Part shown: positions 26,584 to 40,921 of the stretch, piece after piece
How positions within the stretch are numbered: position 1 is the stretch's first letter
How the letters are laid out: each line of letters begins with the position of its first letter
Assembly (NCBI GenBank): GCA_949130485.1
Contig: OX422198.1
Span: 4,527,262 to 4,591,261 of the forward strand
DNA from: Agelas oroides
Lineage: Eukaryota > Porifera > Demospongiae > Agelasida > Agelasidae
Reading direction: 5' to 3'
Length of the DNA: 64,000 bases
Position numbers and translations under genes: made by a program
Notes under the pieces: generated by a model
Seen by the model: only the letters and a program-made list of their open reading frames with translations
Told to the model about the DNA's origin: nothing
Databases searched by the model: none

Positions 26584-27517
26584 TACACTCTACCATGGCT
26601 CTACCTGGCTCTACTACATTCTACCATGACTCTACGTGACTCTACATGACTCTACTACATTCTACCATGGCTCTACTTGACTCTCCTTCAGTCCACTACA
26701 CTCTACTTTGGCTCTACTTGTCTCTACTTGCCTCTACTACACACTACCATGGCTCTACTTGGCTCTACTGCACTCTACCATGGCTCTACTTGGCTCTAGT
26801 TGACTCTACTACACTCTACCATGGCTCTACTCCATTGTACCATGGCTCTACTTGACACTACATTACTCTACTACATTCTACCATGGCTCTACTTGACTCT
26901 ACTACATTTTACGATGGCTCTACTTGGCTCTACTTGGCTCTACTTGACTCTACTACACTATACCATTGCTAGACCTGGCTCTACTTGTCTCTACTGGATC
27001 CACGTGATTTTACTTGACTCTACTGCACTGTACCATGGCTCTACCTTGCTCTACTACATTCTACCATGATTCTACTTGACTCTACATGACTCTACTACAT
27101 ACTACCATGGCTCTACTTGGCTCAACTACACTATACCATGTCTCTACTCCATTGTACCATGGCTCTACTTGACACTAGATCACTCTACTACATTCTACCA
27201 TGGCTCTACTTGACTCTACTACATTCTACGATGGCTCTACTTGGCTGTACTTGACTCTACTACACTATACCATTGCTAGACCTGGCTCTACTTGTCTGTA
27301 CTTCACTCTACCTTAGCTGTACTACATCCTACCATGGATCCACGTGACTCTACTTGACTCTACTACACTCTACCATGGCTCTACCTGGCTCTACTACATT
27401 CTACCATGGCTCTACTTGACTCTACATGACTCTACTACATTCTACCATGGCTCTACTTGACTCTGCTTGAGTCCACTACACTCTACCTTGACTCTACTTG
27501 GTTCTACTTGACTCTAC
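26584..27517 (+). repeat. 1008-bp tandem duplication, second, shortened unit
   Basis: Copy of 25575-26583 that has since lost about 33 bp near 27000 and about 41 bp near 27120. The related third-version segment at 56.3-57.3 kb has no such duplication: its offset to this region changes from 30698 to 29762, a step of 936 bp, which is the length of this extra unit. Confidence 0.8.
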
Positions 27518-30500
27518 TACACACTACCATGGCTCTACTTGGCTCTACTACACTCTGCCATGGCTCTACTTGGCTCCACTTGACTCTACTTGACTCTACT
27601 ACATTCTGCCGTGGCTCTACCTGACTCTACGTGACTGTACTACACTCTACCTTGGCTATACTACTTTCTGCCATGGTTCCACGTGACTCTACTTGACTCT
27701 ACTGCATTCTACCATGGCTCTACCTGGCTCTACTACATTCTACCATGGCTCTACTTGGCTCTAATTGACTCTACTACATGCTACCATGGCTCTACTTGTC
27801 TCTACATGACTCTACTGCATGCTACCGTGGCTCTACCCCATTGTACCATTGCTCTACTTGACACTACATGATTCTACTAAGTTCTACCGTGGCTCTTCTT
27901 GACTCTACTTGACTCACATACACTCTACCATTCCTCTACGTGTCTCTACTACACTCTACCATGGCTCTACTTTGCTCTACTTGACTCTACTACACCCTAC
28001 CATGGCTCTACTTGTCTCTACTTGACTCTACTACACTCTACCATGGCTCTACTACATTCTACCATTGCTCCACGTTACTCTACTTGACTCTACTACATTC
28101 TACAATAGCTCTACTTGACTCTACTACACTATACCATGGCTCTACTTGGCTCTACATGACTCTACTACATGCTACCGTGGCTCTACTTGGCTCTACCTCA
28201 CTCTACTACACTTTACCATGGCTCTACTTGGCTCTACTACACTCTATGATGGCTCTACCTCACTCTACTACACTCTACCATGGCTCTACTTGGCTCTACT
28301 ACACTCTACGATGGTTCTATTTGGCTCTACTTGACTCTACTACACTATATCATTGCTAGACCTGGCTGTACTTATCTCTACTACACTCTACATTGGCTCT
28401 ACTACATACTACCATGGATCCTCGTGACTCTACTTGACTCTACCACACTCTACCATGGCTCTACCCGGTTCTACTACATTCTACCATGGTTCTACTTGAC
28501 TCTGCATGATCATACTACATTCTACCATGGCTCTACTTGACTCTACTTGACTCTACTACATTCTAACATGGCTCAACGTGACTCTACTTGACTCTACTTG
28601 ACTCTACTGCATTCTACCAATGATCTACCTGGCTCTACTACATTCTACCATGGCTCTACTTGGCTCTACATGACTCTACTACATGCTACCATGGCACTAC
28701 TTGGCTCTCCTTGAGTCTACTACACTCTACCATTGCTGTACTTGGCTCTACTTGACTCTACTACACTCTACCCTGGCTCTACTCCATTGTATACCATGGC
28801 TCTTCTTCACACTATATGGCTCTACTACATTCTACCATGGTTCCAATTGAATCTACTACACTCTACCATAGCTCTACTCCATTGTACCATGGCTCTACTT
28901 GACACTACATGCATATGACTCTACTACATTCTACCATAGCTCTACTTCACTCTACTACATTCTACGATGGCTCTACTTGGCTCTACTTGACTCTACTACA
29001 CTATACTATTGCTAGACCACGCTCTACTTGTCTCTACTACACTCTACCTTGGCTCTACTACATCATACCATGGTTCCACGTGACTCTTCTTGACTCTACT
29101 ACACTCTACCATGGCTCTACCTGGCTCTACTACATTCTACCATGGCTCTACTTGACTCTACATGACTCTAATACATTCTACCATGGCTCTACTTGACTCT
29201 CCTTCAGTCCACCACACTCTACTTTTGCTCTACTTGGCTCTACTTGCCTCTACTACACACTACCATGGCTCTACTTGGTTCTACTACACTCTACCATGGC
29301 TCTACTTGGCTCTACTTGACTCTACTACACTATACCATGGCTCTCCTCCATTGTACCATGGCTCTACTTGACACTACATGACTCTACTACATGCTACCAT
29401 GGCTCTACTTGACTCTACTACATTTTACGATGGCTCTACTTGGCTCTACTTGGCTCTACTTGACTCTAGTACACTATACCATTGCTAGACCTGGCTCTAC
29501 TTGTCTCTACTTCACTCTACCTTGGCTGTACTACATCCTACCATTGATCCACGTGATTTTACTTGACTCTACTGCACTCTACCATGGCTCTACCTGGCTC
29601 TACTACATTCTACCATGGCTCTACTTGACTCTACATGACTCTACTACATTCTACCATGGCTCTACTTGACTCTCCTTGAGTCCAGTACACTCTAACTTGG
29701 CTCTACTTGGCTCTACTTGACTCTACTACACTCTACCATGGCTCTACTCGGCTTAACTACACTCTACCATGGCTCTACTTGGCTCTACTTGACTCTACTA
29801 CACTATACCATGGCTCTACTCCATTGTACCATGGCTCTACTTGACACTAGATCACTCTACTACATTCTACTATGGCTCTACTTGACTCTACTACATTCTA
29901 CGATGGCTCTACTTGGCTGTACTTGAACCTACTACACTATACCATTGCTAGACCTGGCTCTACTTGTCTGTACTTCACTCTACCTTAGCTGTACTACATC
30001 CTTCCATGGATCCACGTGACTCTACTTGACTCTACTACACTCTATCATGGCTCTACCTGGCTCTACTACATTCTACCATGGCTCTACTTGGCTCTACATG
30101 ACTCTACTACATTCTACCATGTTTCTAGTTGACTCTACTTGACTCTACTACACTCTACCATGGCTCTACTTGACTCTACTTGACTCTACTACACTCTACC
30201 ATGTCTCTACTACATTCTACCATGGCTTCACGTGACTCTACGTGACTCTACTACATTCTTCCATAGCTGTACTTCACTCTGTATGCCTCTACTACATTCT
30301 ACCATGGCTCTACTTCACTCTACTACATTCTACGTTGGCTCTACTTGGCTCTACTTGACTCTACTACACTATACCATTGCTATGCCTGGCTCTACTTGTC
30401 TCTACTACACTCTACCTTGGCTCTACTACATCCTCCCATGGATCCATGTGACTCTAATTGACTCTACTACACTCTTCGATGGTTCTACCTGGCTCTACTA

Positions 30501-33500
30501 CATTATACCGTGCCTCTACTTGACTCTACATGACTATGTTACATTCTACCATGGCTCTACTTGACTCTACGTGAGTCGACTACACTCTACTTTGGCTCTA
30601 GTTGGCTCTACGTGCCTCTACTACACACTACAATGCCTCTAATTGGCTCCACTACACTCTACCATGGCTCTACTTGACCCTACTACACTATACCATGCCT
30701 CTACTCCATTGTACCATGGCTCTACTTGACACTACATGACTCTACTACATTCTACCATGGCTCTACTTGACTCTACTACATTCTACGATGCCTCTACTTT
30801 GCTCTACTTGACTCTACTACACTATACTATTGCTAGACCTGGCTCTACTTGTCTCTACTTCACTCTACCTTGTCTCTACTGCATCCTACCATGGATCCAC
30901 GTGACTCTACTTGACTCTACTACACTCTACCATCGCTCTACCTGGCTCTACTACATTCTACCATGGCACTACTTGACTCTACACGACTCTATTACATTCT
31001 ACCATGGCTCTACTTGGCTCTCCTTGAGTCCACTACACTCTACCTTGGCTCTACTTGGCTCTACTTGACTCTACTACACATTACCATGGCTCTACTTGGC
31101 TCTACTACACTCTACCATGGCTCTACTTAGCTGTACTTGACTCTACTACACTATTCCATGGCTCTACTACATTGTACCATGGCTCTACTTGACACTACAT
31201 GACTCTACTACATTCTACCATGGCTCTACTTTTGTGTACTACATTCTACGATGGCTGTACTTGGCTCTACTTGACTCTACTACACTATACCATTGTTAGA
31301 CCTGGCTCTACTTGTCTCTACTTCACTGTACCTTGGCTCTACTACATCCTACCATGGATCAACGTGACTCTACTTGACTCTACTACACTCTACCAATGCT
31401 CTACCTGGATCTACTACATTATACCATGCCTCTACTTGACTCTACATGACTGTACTACATTCTACCATGGCTCTACTTGACTCTACTTGAGTCCACTACA
31501 CTCTACCTTGGCTCTACTTGGCTCTACTTGACTCTACTACACACTACCATGCCTCTACTTGGCTCTACTACAATCTATCATGGCTCTACTTGGCTCTACT
31601 AGACTCTACTAAACTCTACCATGTCTCTACTACATTCTATCATGGCTCCACGTGACTCTACGTTATTCTACTACATTCAACCATTGCTCTACTTGACTCT
31701 GTATGCCTGTACTACATTCTACCATGGCTCTACTTCACTCTACTTCATTCTACGATGGCTCTACTTGGCTCTACTTGACTCTACTACACTATACCATTGC
31801 TAGATCTGGCTGTACTTGTCCCTACTACACTCTACCTTTGCTCTACTACATCCTATCATGGATCCACGTGACTCTACTTGACTCTACTACACTCTTACAT
31901 GGCTCAACCTGGCTCTACTACACTCTACCATGGCTCTACTTTGCTCTACTTGACTCTACTACACTCTACTACACTATACCATGGCTCTACTCCATTGTAC
32001 AATGGCTCTACTTAACACTACATGACTCAACTACATTCTACCATGGCTCTGCTTGACTCTACTACATTCTACAATGGCTCTATACTTGCCTCTACTTGAC
32101 TCTACTACACTATACCATTGCTAGACCTGGCTCTACTTGTCTCTACTTCGCTCTACCTTTGCTCTACTACATCCTACCATGGATCCATGTGACTCTACTT
32201 GGCTCTTCTACACTCTTCCATGGGTCTACCTGGTTCTACTACATTCTACCATGGCTCTACTTGACTCTACATGACTGTACTACATTCAACCATGGCTCAA
32301 CTTGGCTCTACTTGACTCTACTACACTCTACCATGGCTCTACTCCATTGTACCATGGCTCTACTTGACGGTACATGATTCTCTCCCGTGGCTCTTCTTGA
32401 CTCTACTTGACTCTCCTACACCCTACCATTGCTCTACGTGGCTCTACTACACTCTACCATGGCTCTACTATGCTCTACTTGACTCTACTACAGTCTACCA
32501 TGGCTCTACTTGTCTCTACTTGACTCTACTACTCTCTACCATGTCTCTACTACATTCTACCATTGCTGCACGTGACTCTACTTGACTCTACTACATTCTA
32601 CAATAGCTCTACTTCACTCTACTACACTATACCATGGCTCTACTTGGCTCTACATGACTCTACTTCATGCCACCATGGCTCTACTTCGCTCTACCTCACT
32701 CTACTACACTCTACCATGACTCTACTTGGCTCTACTACACTCTACCATGGCTCTATTTGGCTCTACTTGACTCTACTACACTATATCATTGCTAGACCTG
32801 GCTGTACTTGTCTCTACTACACTCTACCTTGGCTCTACTACATCCTACCATGGATCCTCGTGACTCTACTTGACTCTACCACACTCTACCATGGCTCTAC
32901 CTGGCTCTACTACATTATACCATGGCTCTACTTGACTCTGCATGATCATACTACATTCTACCATGGCTCTACTTGACTCTGTATGCCTCTACTACATTCT
33001 ACCATGGCTCTACTTCACTCTACTTCATTCTACGATGGCTCTACTTGGCTCTACTTGACTCTACTACACTATATACCATTGCTAGACCTGGCTCTACTTG
33101 TCCCTACTACACTCTACCTTTGCTCTACTACATCCTACCATGGATCCACGTGACTCTACTTGACTCTACTACACTCTACCATGGCTCTACCTGGCTCTAC
33201 TACATTCTACCATGGCTCAACTTGACTCTACATGACTCTACTACATTTTACCACGTCTCTACTTCACTCTACTTGAGTCCACTACACTCTACTTTGGCTC
33301 TACTTGGGTCTACTTGCCTATGCTAAATACTACCATGGGTCTACTTGGATCTACTACACTCTACCATGGCTCTACTTGGCTCTACTTGACTCTACTACAC
33401 TATACCATGGCTCTACTCCATTGTACAATGGCTCTACTTGACACTACATGACTCTACTACATTCTACCAAGGCTCTACTTGACTTTACTACACTATACCA

Positions 33501-34450
33501 TTGCTAGACCTGGCTCTACTTGTCTCTACTTCATTCTACATTAGCTCTACTACATCCTACCATGGATCCACGTGACTCTAGTTGACTGTACTACACTCTA
33601 CCATCGCTCTACCTGGCTCTACTACATTCTACCATGGCTCTACTTGACTCTACATGACTCTACTACATTCTACCATGGCTCTACTTGACTCTCCTTGAGT
33701 CCACTACACTCTACCTTAGTTCTACTTGGCTCTACTTGACTCTACTACACACTACCATGGCTCTACTTGGCTCTACTACACTCTACCATGGCTCTACTTG
33801 GCTCTACTTGACTCTATTAAACTATACCATGGCTCTACTCCATTGTACAATGGCTCTACTAGACACTACATGACTCTACTACATTCTACCATGGCTCTAC
33901 TTGACTCTACTACATTCTACGATGGCTCTACTTGGCTCTACTTGACTCTACTACACTATACCATTGCTAGACCTGGCTCTACTTGTCTGTACATCGCTCT
34001 ACCTTTGCTCTACTACATCCTACCATGGATCCACGTGACTCTACTTGACTCTTCTACACTCTACCATGGGTCTACCTTGGTCTACTACATTCTACCATGT
34101 CTCTACTTGATTCTACATGACTCTACTACATTCTACCATGGCTCAACTTGCCTCTACGTGACTCTACTACACTCTACCATGGCTCTCCTTGACACTACAT
34201 GATTCTCTTCCGTGGCTCTTCTTGACTCTCCTTGACTCTCCTACACCCTACCATTGGTCTACGTGGCTCTACTACAGTCTACCATGGCTCTCCTTTGCTC
34301 TACTTGACTCTACTACACTCTACCAGGGCTCTACTTGTCTCTAATTGACTCTACTTGACTCTACTACACTCTACCATGTCTCTACTACATTCTACCATTG
34401 CTCTACGTGACTCTACCTGATTCTACTACATTCTACAATAGCTCTACTTG
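27518..34450 (+). repeat. About-7-kb segment, copy 1 of 2 full copies
   Basis: Matches about 49200-56000. The offset is 21579 at 27899-28540 and 21569 from 28733 to 34202; the step is one extra decamer at about 28580 in this copy. Translations of paired stretches (for example 28909-29196 with 50478-50765) are identical. Both copies share a 2-base AT insertion in CACTATATACCATTG (about 33067 and 54636) and the shortened junction TTCTCTCCCGTGG (about 32378 and 53947). Confidence 0.9.
28733..29141 (+). repeat. Block A copy 12, ACCCTGG type
   Basis: Has TCTACCCTGGCTC, CTAGACCACGC and ACATCATACC. Its partner at 50302 differs by very few bases. Confidence 0.9.
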
Positions 34451-34551
34451 ACTCTACTACATTCTACCATGGCTCTACTTGTCTCTACATGACTCTACTA
34501 CATGCTACCATGGCTCTACTTGGCTCTACTTGAGTCTACTACACTCTACCA

Positions 34552-34964
34552 TTGCTGTACTTGGCTCTACTTGACTCTACTACACTCTACCATGGCTCTA
34601 CTCCATTGTATACCATGGCTATTCTTCACACTACATGGCTCTACTACATTCTACCATGGTTCCAATTGAATCTACTACACTCTACCATAGCTCTACTCCA
34701 TTATACCATGGCTCTACTTGACACTACATGCACATGACTCTACTACATTCTACCATAGCTCTACTTCACTCTACTACATTCTACGTTGGCTCTACTTGGC
34801 TCTACTTGACTCTACTACACTATACCATTGCTAGACCTCGCACTACTTGTCTCTACTACACTCTACCTTGGCTCTACTACATCCTACCATGGTTCCACGT
34901 CACTTTTCTTTACTCTACTACACTCTACCATGGCTCTACCTGGCTCTACTGCATTCTACCTTGA
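34552..34964 (+). repeat. Block A copy 13, CACATG type
   Basis: Opens the tandem 2-kb HOR series and shares CTCGCACTAC with copy 10. Confidence 0.9.
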
Positions 34965-36545
34965 CTCTACGTGACTCTACATGACTCTACTACATTCTTC
35001 CATGGCTCTACTTGACTCTCCTTGAGTCCAGTACACTCTAACTTGGCTCTACTTGGCTCTACTTGACTCTACTACACTCTACCATGGCTCTACTTGGCTC
35101 AACTACACTCTACCATGGCTCTACTTGGCTCTACTTGACTCTACTACACTATACCATGGCTCTACTCCATTGTACCATGCCTCTACTTGACACTAGATCA
35201 CTCTACTACATTCTACTATGGCTCTACTTGACTCTACTACATTCTACGATGGCTCTACTTGGCTGTACTTGACTCTACTACACTATACCATTGCTAGACC
35301 TGGCTGTACTTGTCTCTACTTCACTCTATCTTAGCTGTACTACATCCTTCCATGGATCCACGTGACTCTACTTGACTCTACTACACACTACCATGGCTCT
35401 ACTTGGCTCTACTACACTCTACCATGACTCTACTTGGCTCTACTTGACTCTACTTGACTCCACTACATTCTGCCATGGCTCTACTTGACTCTACGTGACT
35501 GTACTACACTCTACCTTGGCTCTACTACTTTCTGCCATGGTTCCACATGACTCTACTTGACTCTACTGCATTCTACCATGGCTCTACCTGGCTCTACTAC
35601 ATTCTACCATGGGTCTACTTGGCTCTAAATGACTCTACTACATGCTACCATGGCTCTACTTGTCTCTACATGACTCTACTGCATGCTACCGTGGCTCTAC
35701 CCCATTGTACCATGGCTCTACTTGACACTACATGATTCTTCTAACTTCTACCGTGGCTTTTCTTGACTCTACTTGACTCTCCTACACCCTACCATTACTC
35801 TACGTGTCTCTACTACACTCTACCATGGCTCTACTTTGCTCTACTTGACTCTACTACACCCTACCATGGCTCTACTTGTCTCTACTTGACTCTACTACAC
35901 TCTACCATGGCTCTACTGCATTCTACCATTACTCCACGTTACTCTACTTGAATCTACTACATTCTACAATAGCTCTACTTGACTAAACTACACTATACCA
36001 TGGCTCTACTTGGCTCTACATGACTCTACTACATGCTACCGTGGCTCTACTTGGCTCTACCTCACTCTACTACACTCTACCATGACTCTACTTGGCTCTA
36101 CTACACTCTATGATGGCTCTACCTCACTCCACTACACTCTACCATGGCTCTACTTGGCTCTACTACACTCTACGATGGCTCTATTTGCCTCTACTTGACT
36201 CTACTACACTATATCATTGCTAGACCTGGCTGTACTTGTCTCTACTACACTCCACCTTGGGTCTACTACATCCTACCATGGATCCTCGTGACTCTACTTG
36301 AGACTACCACACTCTACCATGGCTCTACCTGGCTCTACTACATTCTACCATGGTTCTACTTGACTCTGCATGATCATACTACATTCTACCATGGCTCTAC
36401 TTGACTCTACTTGACTCTACTACATTCTACCATGGCTCCACGTGATTCTACTTGACTCTACTGCATTCTACCAATGCTCTACCTGGCTCTACTACATTCT
36501 ACCATGGCTCTACTTGGCTCTACTTGAGTCTACTACACTCTACCA
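34552..36545 (+). repeat. About-2-kb HOR, tandem copy 1 (1994 bp)
   Basis: First of three consecutive copies with the module order block A, the AGATCACTC module, the GCATGCTACCGTGG module, the CTCCTACACCCTACC module, the CTACCGTGGCTC module, block C, then the CATTCTACCAATG module and the next block A. Landmarks at 34728, 35063, 35547, 35763 and 36144 recur 1992 bp later. Confidence 0.92.
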
Positions 36546-36956
36546 TTGCTGTACTTGGCTCTACTTGACTACTACACTCTACCATGGCTCTACTCCATTG
36601 TATACCATGGCTATTCTTCACACTACATGGCTCTACTACATTCTACCATGGTTCCAATTGAATCTACTACACTCTACCATAGCTCTACTCCATTATACCA
36701 TGGCTCTACTTGACACTACATGCACATGACTCTACTACATTCTACCATAGCTCTACTTCACTCTACTACATTCTACGTTGGCTCTACTTGGCTCTACTTG
36801 ACTCTACTACACTATACCATTGCTAGACCTCGCTCTACTTGTCTCTACTACACTCTACCTTGGCTCTACTACATCCTACCATGGTTCCACGTCACTTTTC
36901 TTTACTCTACAACACTCTACCATGGCTCTACCTGGCTCTACTGCATTCTACCTTGA
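36546..36956 (+). repeat. Block A copy 14, CACATG type, 2-base deletion
   Basis: Two bases (CT) are missing in TTGACTACTACAC near its start. It has CTCTACAACACTC near 36906. Confidence 0.9.
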
Positions 36957-38537
36957 CTCTACGTGACTCTAAATGACTCTACTACATTCTTCCATGGCTC
37001 TACTTGACTCTCCTTGAGTCCAGTACACTCTAACTTGGCTCTACTTGGCTCTACTTGACTCTACTACACTCTACCATGGCTCTACTTGGCTCAACTACAC
37101 TCTACCATGGCTCTACTTGGCTCTACTTGACTCTACTACACTATACCATGGCTCTACTCCATTGTACCATGCCTCTACTTGACACTAGATCACTCTACTA
37201 CATTCTACTATGGCTCTACTTGACTCTACTACATTCTACGATGGCTCTACTTGGCTGTACTTGACTCTACTACACTATACCATTGCTAGACCTGGCTGTA
37301 CTTGTCTCTACTTCACTCTACCTTAGCTGTACTACATCCTTCCATGGATCCACGTGACTCTACTTGACTCTACTACACACCACCATGGCTCTACTTGGCT
37401 CTACTACACTCTACCATGACTCTACTTGGCTCTACTTGACTCTACTTGACTCCACTACATTCTGCCATGGCTCAACTTGACTCTACGTGACTGTACTACA
37501 CACTACCTTGGCTCTACTACTTTCTGCCATGGTTCCACATGACTCTACTTGACTCTACTGCATTCTACCATGGCTCTACCTGGCTCTACTACATTCTACC
37601 ATGGGTCTACTTGGCTCTAAATGACTCTACTACATGCTACCATGGCTCTACTTGTCTCTACATGACTCTACTGCATGCTACCGTGGCTCTACCCCATTGT
37701 ACCATGGCTCTACTTGACACTACATGATTCTTCTAACTTCTACCGTGGCTTTTCTTGACTCTACTTGACTCTCCTACACCCTACCATTACTCTACGTGTC
37801 TCTACTATACTCTACCATGGCTCTACTTTGCTCTACTTGACTCTACTACACCCTACCATGGCTCTACTTGTCTCTACTTGACTCTACTACACTCTACCAT
37901 GGCTCTACTGCATTCTACCATTGCTCCACGTTACTCTACCTGAATCTACTACATTCTACAATAGCTCTACTTGACTAAATTACACTATACCATGGCTCTA
38001 CTTGGCTCTACATGACTCTACTACATGCTACCGTGGCTCTACTTGGCTCTACCTCACTCTACTACACTCTACCATGACTCTACTTGGCTCTACTACACTC
38101 TATGATGGCTCTACCTCACTCCACTACACTCTACCATGGCTCTACTTGGCTCTACTACACTCTACGATGGCTCTATTTGGCTCTACTTGACTCTACTTCA
38201 CTATATCATTGCTAGACCTGGCTGTACTTGTCTCTACTACACTCTACCTTGGGTCTACTACATCCTACCATGGATCCTCGTGACTCTACTTGAGACTACC
38301 ACACTCTACCATGGCTCTACCTGGCTCTACTACATTCTACCATGGTTCTACTTGACTCTGCATGATCATACTACATTCTACCATGGCTCTACTTGACTCT
38401 ACTTGACTCTACTACATTCTACCATGGCTCCACGTGATTCTACTTGACTCTACTGCATTCTACCAATGCTCTACCTGGCTCTACTACATTCTACCATGGC
38501 TCTACTTGGCTCTACTTGAGTCTACTACACTCTACCA
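36546..38537 (+). repeat. About-2-kb HOR, tandem copy 2 (1992 bp)
   Basis: Same order as the copy before it. It has a 2-base CT deletion in TTGACTACTACAC at about 36568, which explains why the forward spacing is 1992 and the next is 1994 bp. Private substitutions include CACCACCATGG near 37377. Confidence 0.92.
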
Positions 38538-38950
38538 TTGCTGTACTTGGCTCTACTTGACTCTACTACACTCTACCATGGCTCTACTCCATTGTATACC
38601 ATGGCTATTCTTCACACTACATGGCTCTACTACATTCTACCATGGTTCCAATTGAATCTACTACACTCTACCATAGCTCTACTCCATTATACCATGGCTC
38701 TACTTGACACTACATGCACATGACTCTACTACATTCTACCATAGCTCTACTTCACTCTACTACATTCTACGTTGGCTCTACTTGGCTCTACTTGACTCTA
38801 CTACACTATACCATTGCTAGACCTCGCTCTACTTGTCTCTACTACACTCTACCTTGGCTCTACTACATCCTACCATGGTTCCACGTCACTTTTCTTTACT
38901 CTACTACACTCTACCATGGCTCTACCTGGCTCTACTGCATTCTACCTTGA
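38538..38950 (+). repeat. Block A copy 15, CACATG type
   Basis: Full length, without the 2-base deletion of copy 14. Confidence 0.9.
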
Positions 38951-40572
38951 CTCTACGTGACTCTACATGACTCTACTACATTCTTCCATGGCTCTACTTG
39001 ACTCTCCTTGAGTCCAGTACACTCTAACTTGGCTCTACTTGGCTCTACTTGACTCTACTACACTCTACCATGTCTCTACTTGGCTCAACTACACTCTACC
39101 ATGGCTCTACTTGGCTCTACTTGACTCTACTACACTATACCATGGCTCTACTCCATTGTACCATGCCTCTACTTGACACTAGATCACTCTACTACATTCT
39201 ACTATGGCTCTACTTGACTCTACTACATTCTACGATGGCTCTACTTGGCTGTACTTGACTCTACTACACTATACCATTGCTAGACCTGGCTGTACTTGTC
39301 TCTACTTCACTCTACCTTAGCTGTACTACATCCTTCCATGGATCCACGTGACTCTACTTGACTCTACTACACACTACCATGGCTCTACTTGGCTCTACTA
39401 CACTCTACCATGACTCTACTTGGCTCTACTTGACTCTACTTGACTCCACTACATTCTGCCATGGCTCTACTTGACTCTACGTGACTGTACTACACTCTAC
39501 CTTGGCTCTACTACTTTCTGCCATGGTTCCACATGACTCTACTTGACTCTACTGCATTCTACCATGGCTCTACCTGGCTCTACTACATTCTACCATGGGT
39601 CTACTTGGCTATAAATGACTCTACTACATGCTACCATGGCTCTACTTGTCTCTACATGACTCTACTGCATGCTACCGTGGCTCTACCCCATTGTACCATG
39701 GCTCTACTTGACACTACATGATTCTTCTAACTTCTACCGTGGCTTTTCTTGACTCTACTTGACTCTCCTACACCCTACCATTACTCTACGTGTCTCTACT
39801 ACACTCTACCATGGCTCTACTTTGCTCTACTTGACTCTACTACACCCTACCATGGCTCTACATGTCTCTACTTGACTCTACTACACTCTACCATGGCTCT
39901 ACTGCATTCTACCATTGCTCCACGTTACTCTACTTGAATCTACTACATTCTACAATAGCTCTACTTGACTAAACTACACTATACCATGGCTCTACTTGGC
40001 TCTACATGACTCTACTACATGCTGCCGTGGCTCTACTTGGCTCTACCTCACTCTACTACACTCTACCATGACTCTACTTGGCTCTACTACACTCTATGAT
40101 GGCTCTACCTCACTCCACTACACTCTACCATGGCTCTACTTGGCTCTACTACACTCTACGATGGCTCTATTTGGCTCTACTTGACTCTACTACACTATAT
40201 CATTGCTAGACCTGGCTGTACTTGTCTCTACTACACTCTACCTTGGGTCTACTACATCCTACCATGGATCCTCGTGACTCTACTTGAGACTACCACACTC
40301 TACCATGGCTCTACCTGGCTCTACTACATTCTACCATGGTTCTACTTGACTCTGCATGATCATACTACATTCTACCATGGCTCTACTTGACTCTACTTGA
40401 CTCTACTACATTCTACCATGGCTCCACGTGATTCTACTTGACTCTACTGCATTCTACCAATGCTCTACCTGGCTCTACTACATTCTACCATGGCTCTACT
40501 TGGCTCTACATGACTCTACTACATGCTACCATGGCTCTACTTGGCTCTACTTGAGTCTACTACACTCTACCA
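38538..40572 (+). repeat. About-2-kb HOR, tandem copy 3 (2035 bp)
   Basis: Landmarks lie 1994 bp after those of copy 2. It is 41 bp longer because a 41-bp monomer (with CATGACTCTACTACATGC, near 40510) is retained just before the next block A. It is also the start of a larger unit repeated from 44302 (offset 5764, then 5229). Confidence 0.92.
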
Positions 40573-40921
40573 TTGCTGTACTTGGCTCTACTTGACTCTA
40601 CTACACTCTACCATGGCTCTACTCCATTGTATACCATGGCTCTTCTTCACACTACATGGCTCTACTACATTCTACCATGGTTCCAATTGAATCTACTACA
40701 CTCTACCATAGCTCTACTCCATTGTATCACGGCTCTACTTGACACTACATGCATATGACTCTACTACATTCTACCATAGCTCTACTTCCCACTACTACAT
40801 TCTACGATGGCTCTACTTGGCTCTACTTGACTGTAATACACTATACCATTGCTAGACCTCGCTCTACTTGTCTCTACTACACTCTACCATGGCTCTACCT
40901 GGCTCTACTACATTCTACCAT
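40573..40921 (+). repeat. Block A copy 16, TATCACGG type, shortened
   Basis: As copy 11, but about 62 bp near the 3' side, including the CTTTTCTTTAC stretch, are missing. It has CTTCCCACTAC. Confidence 0.88.
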
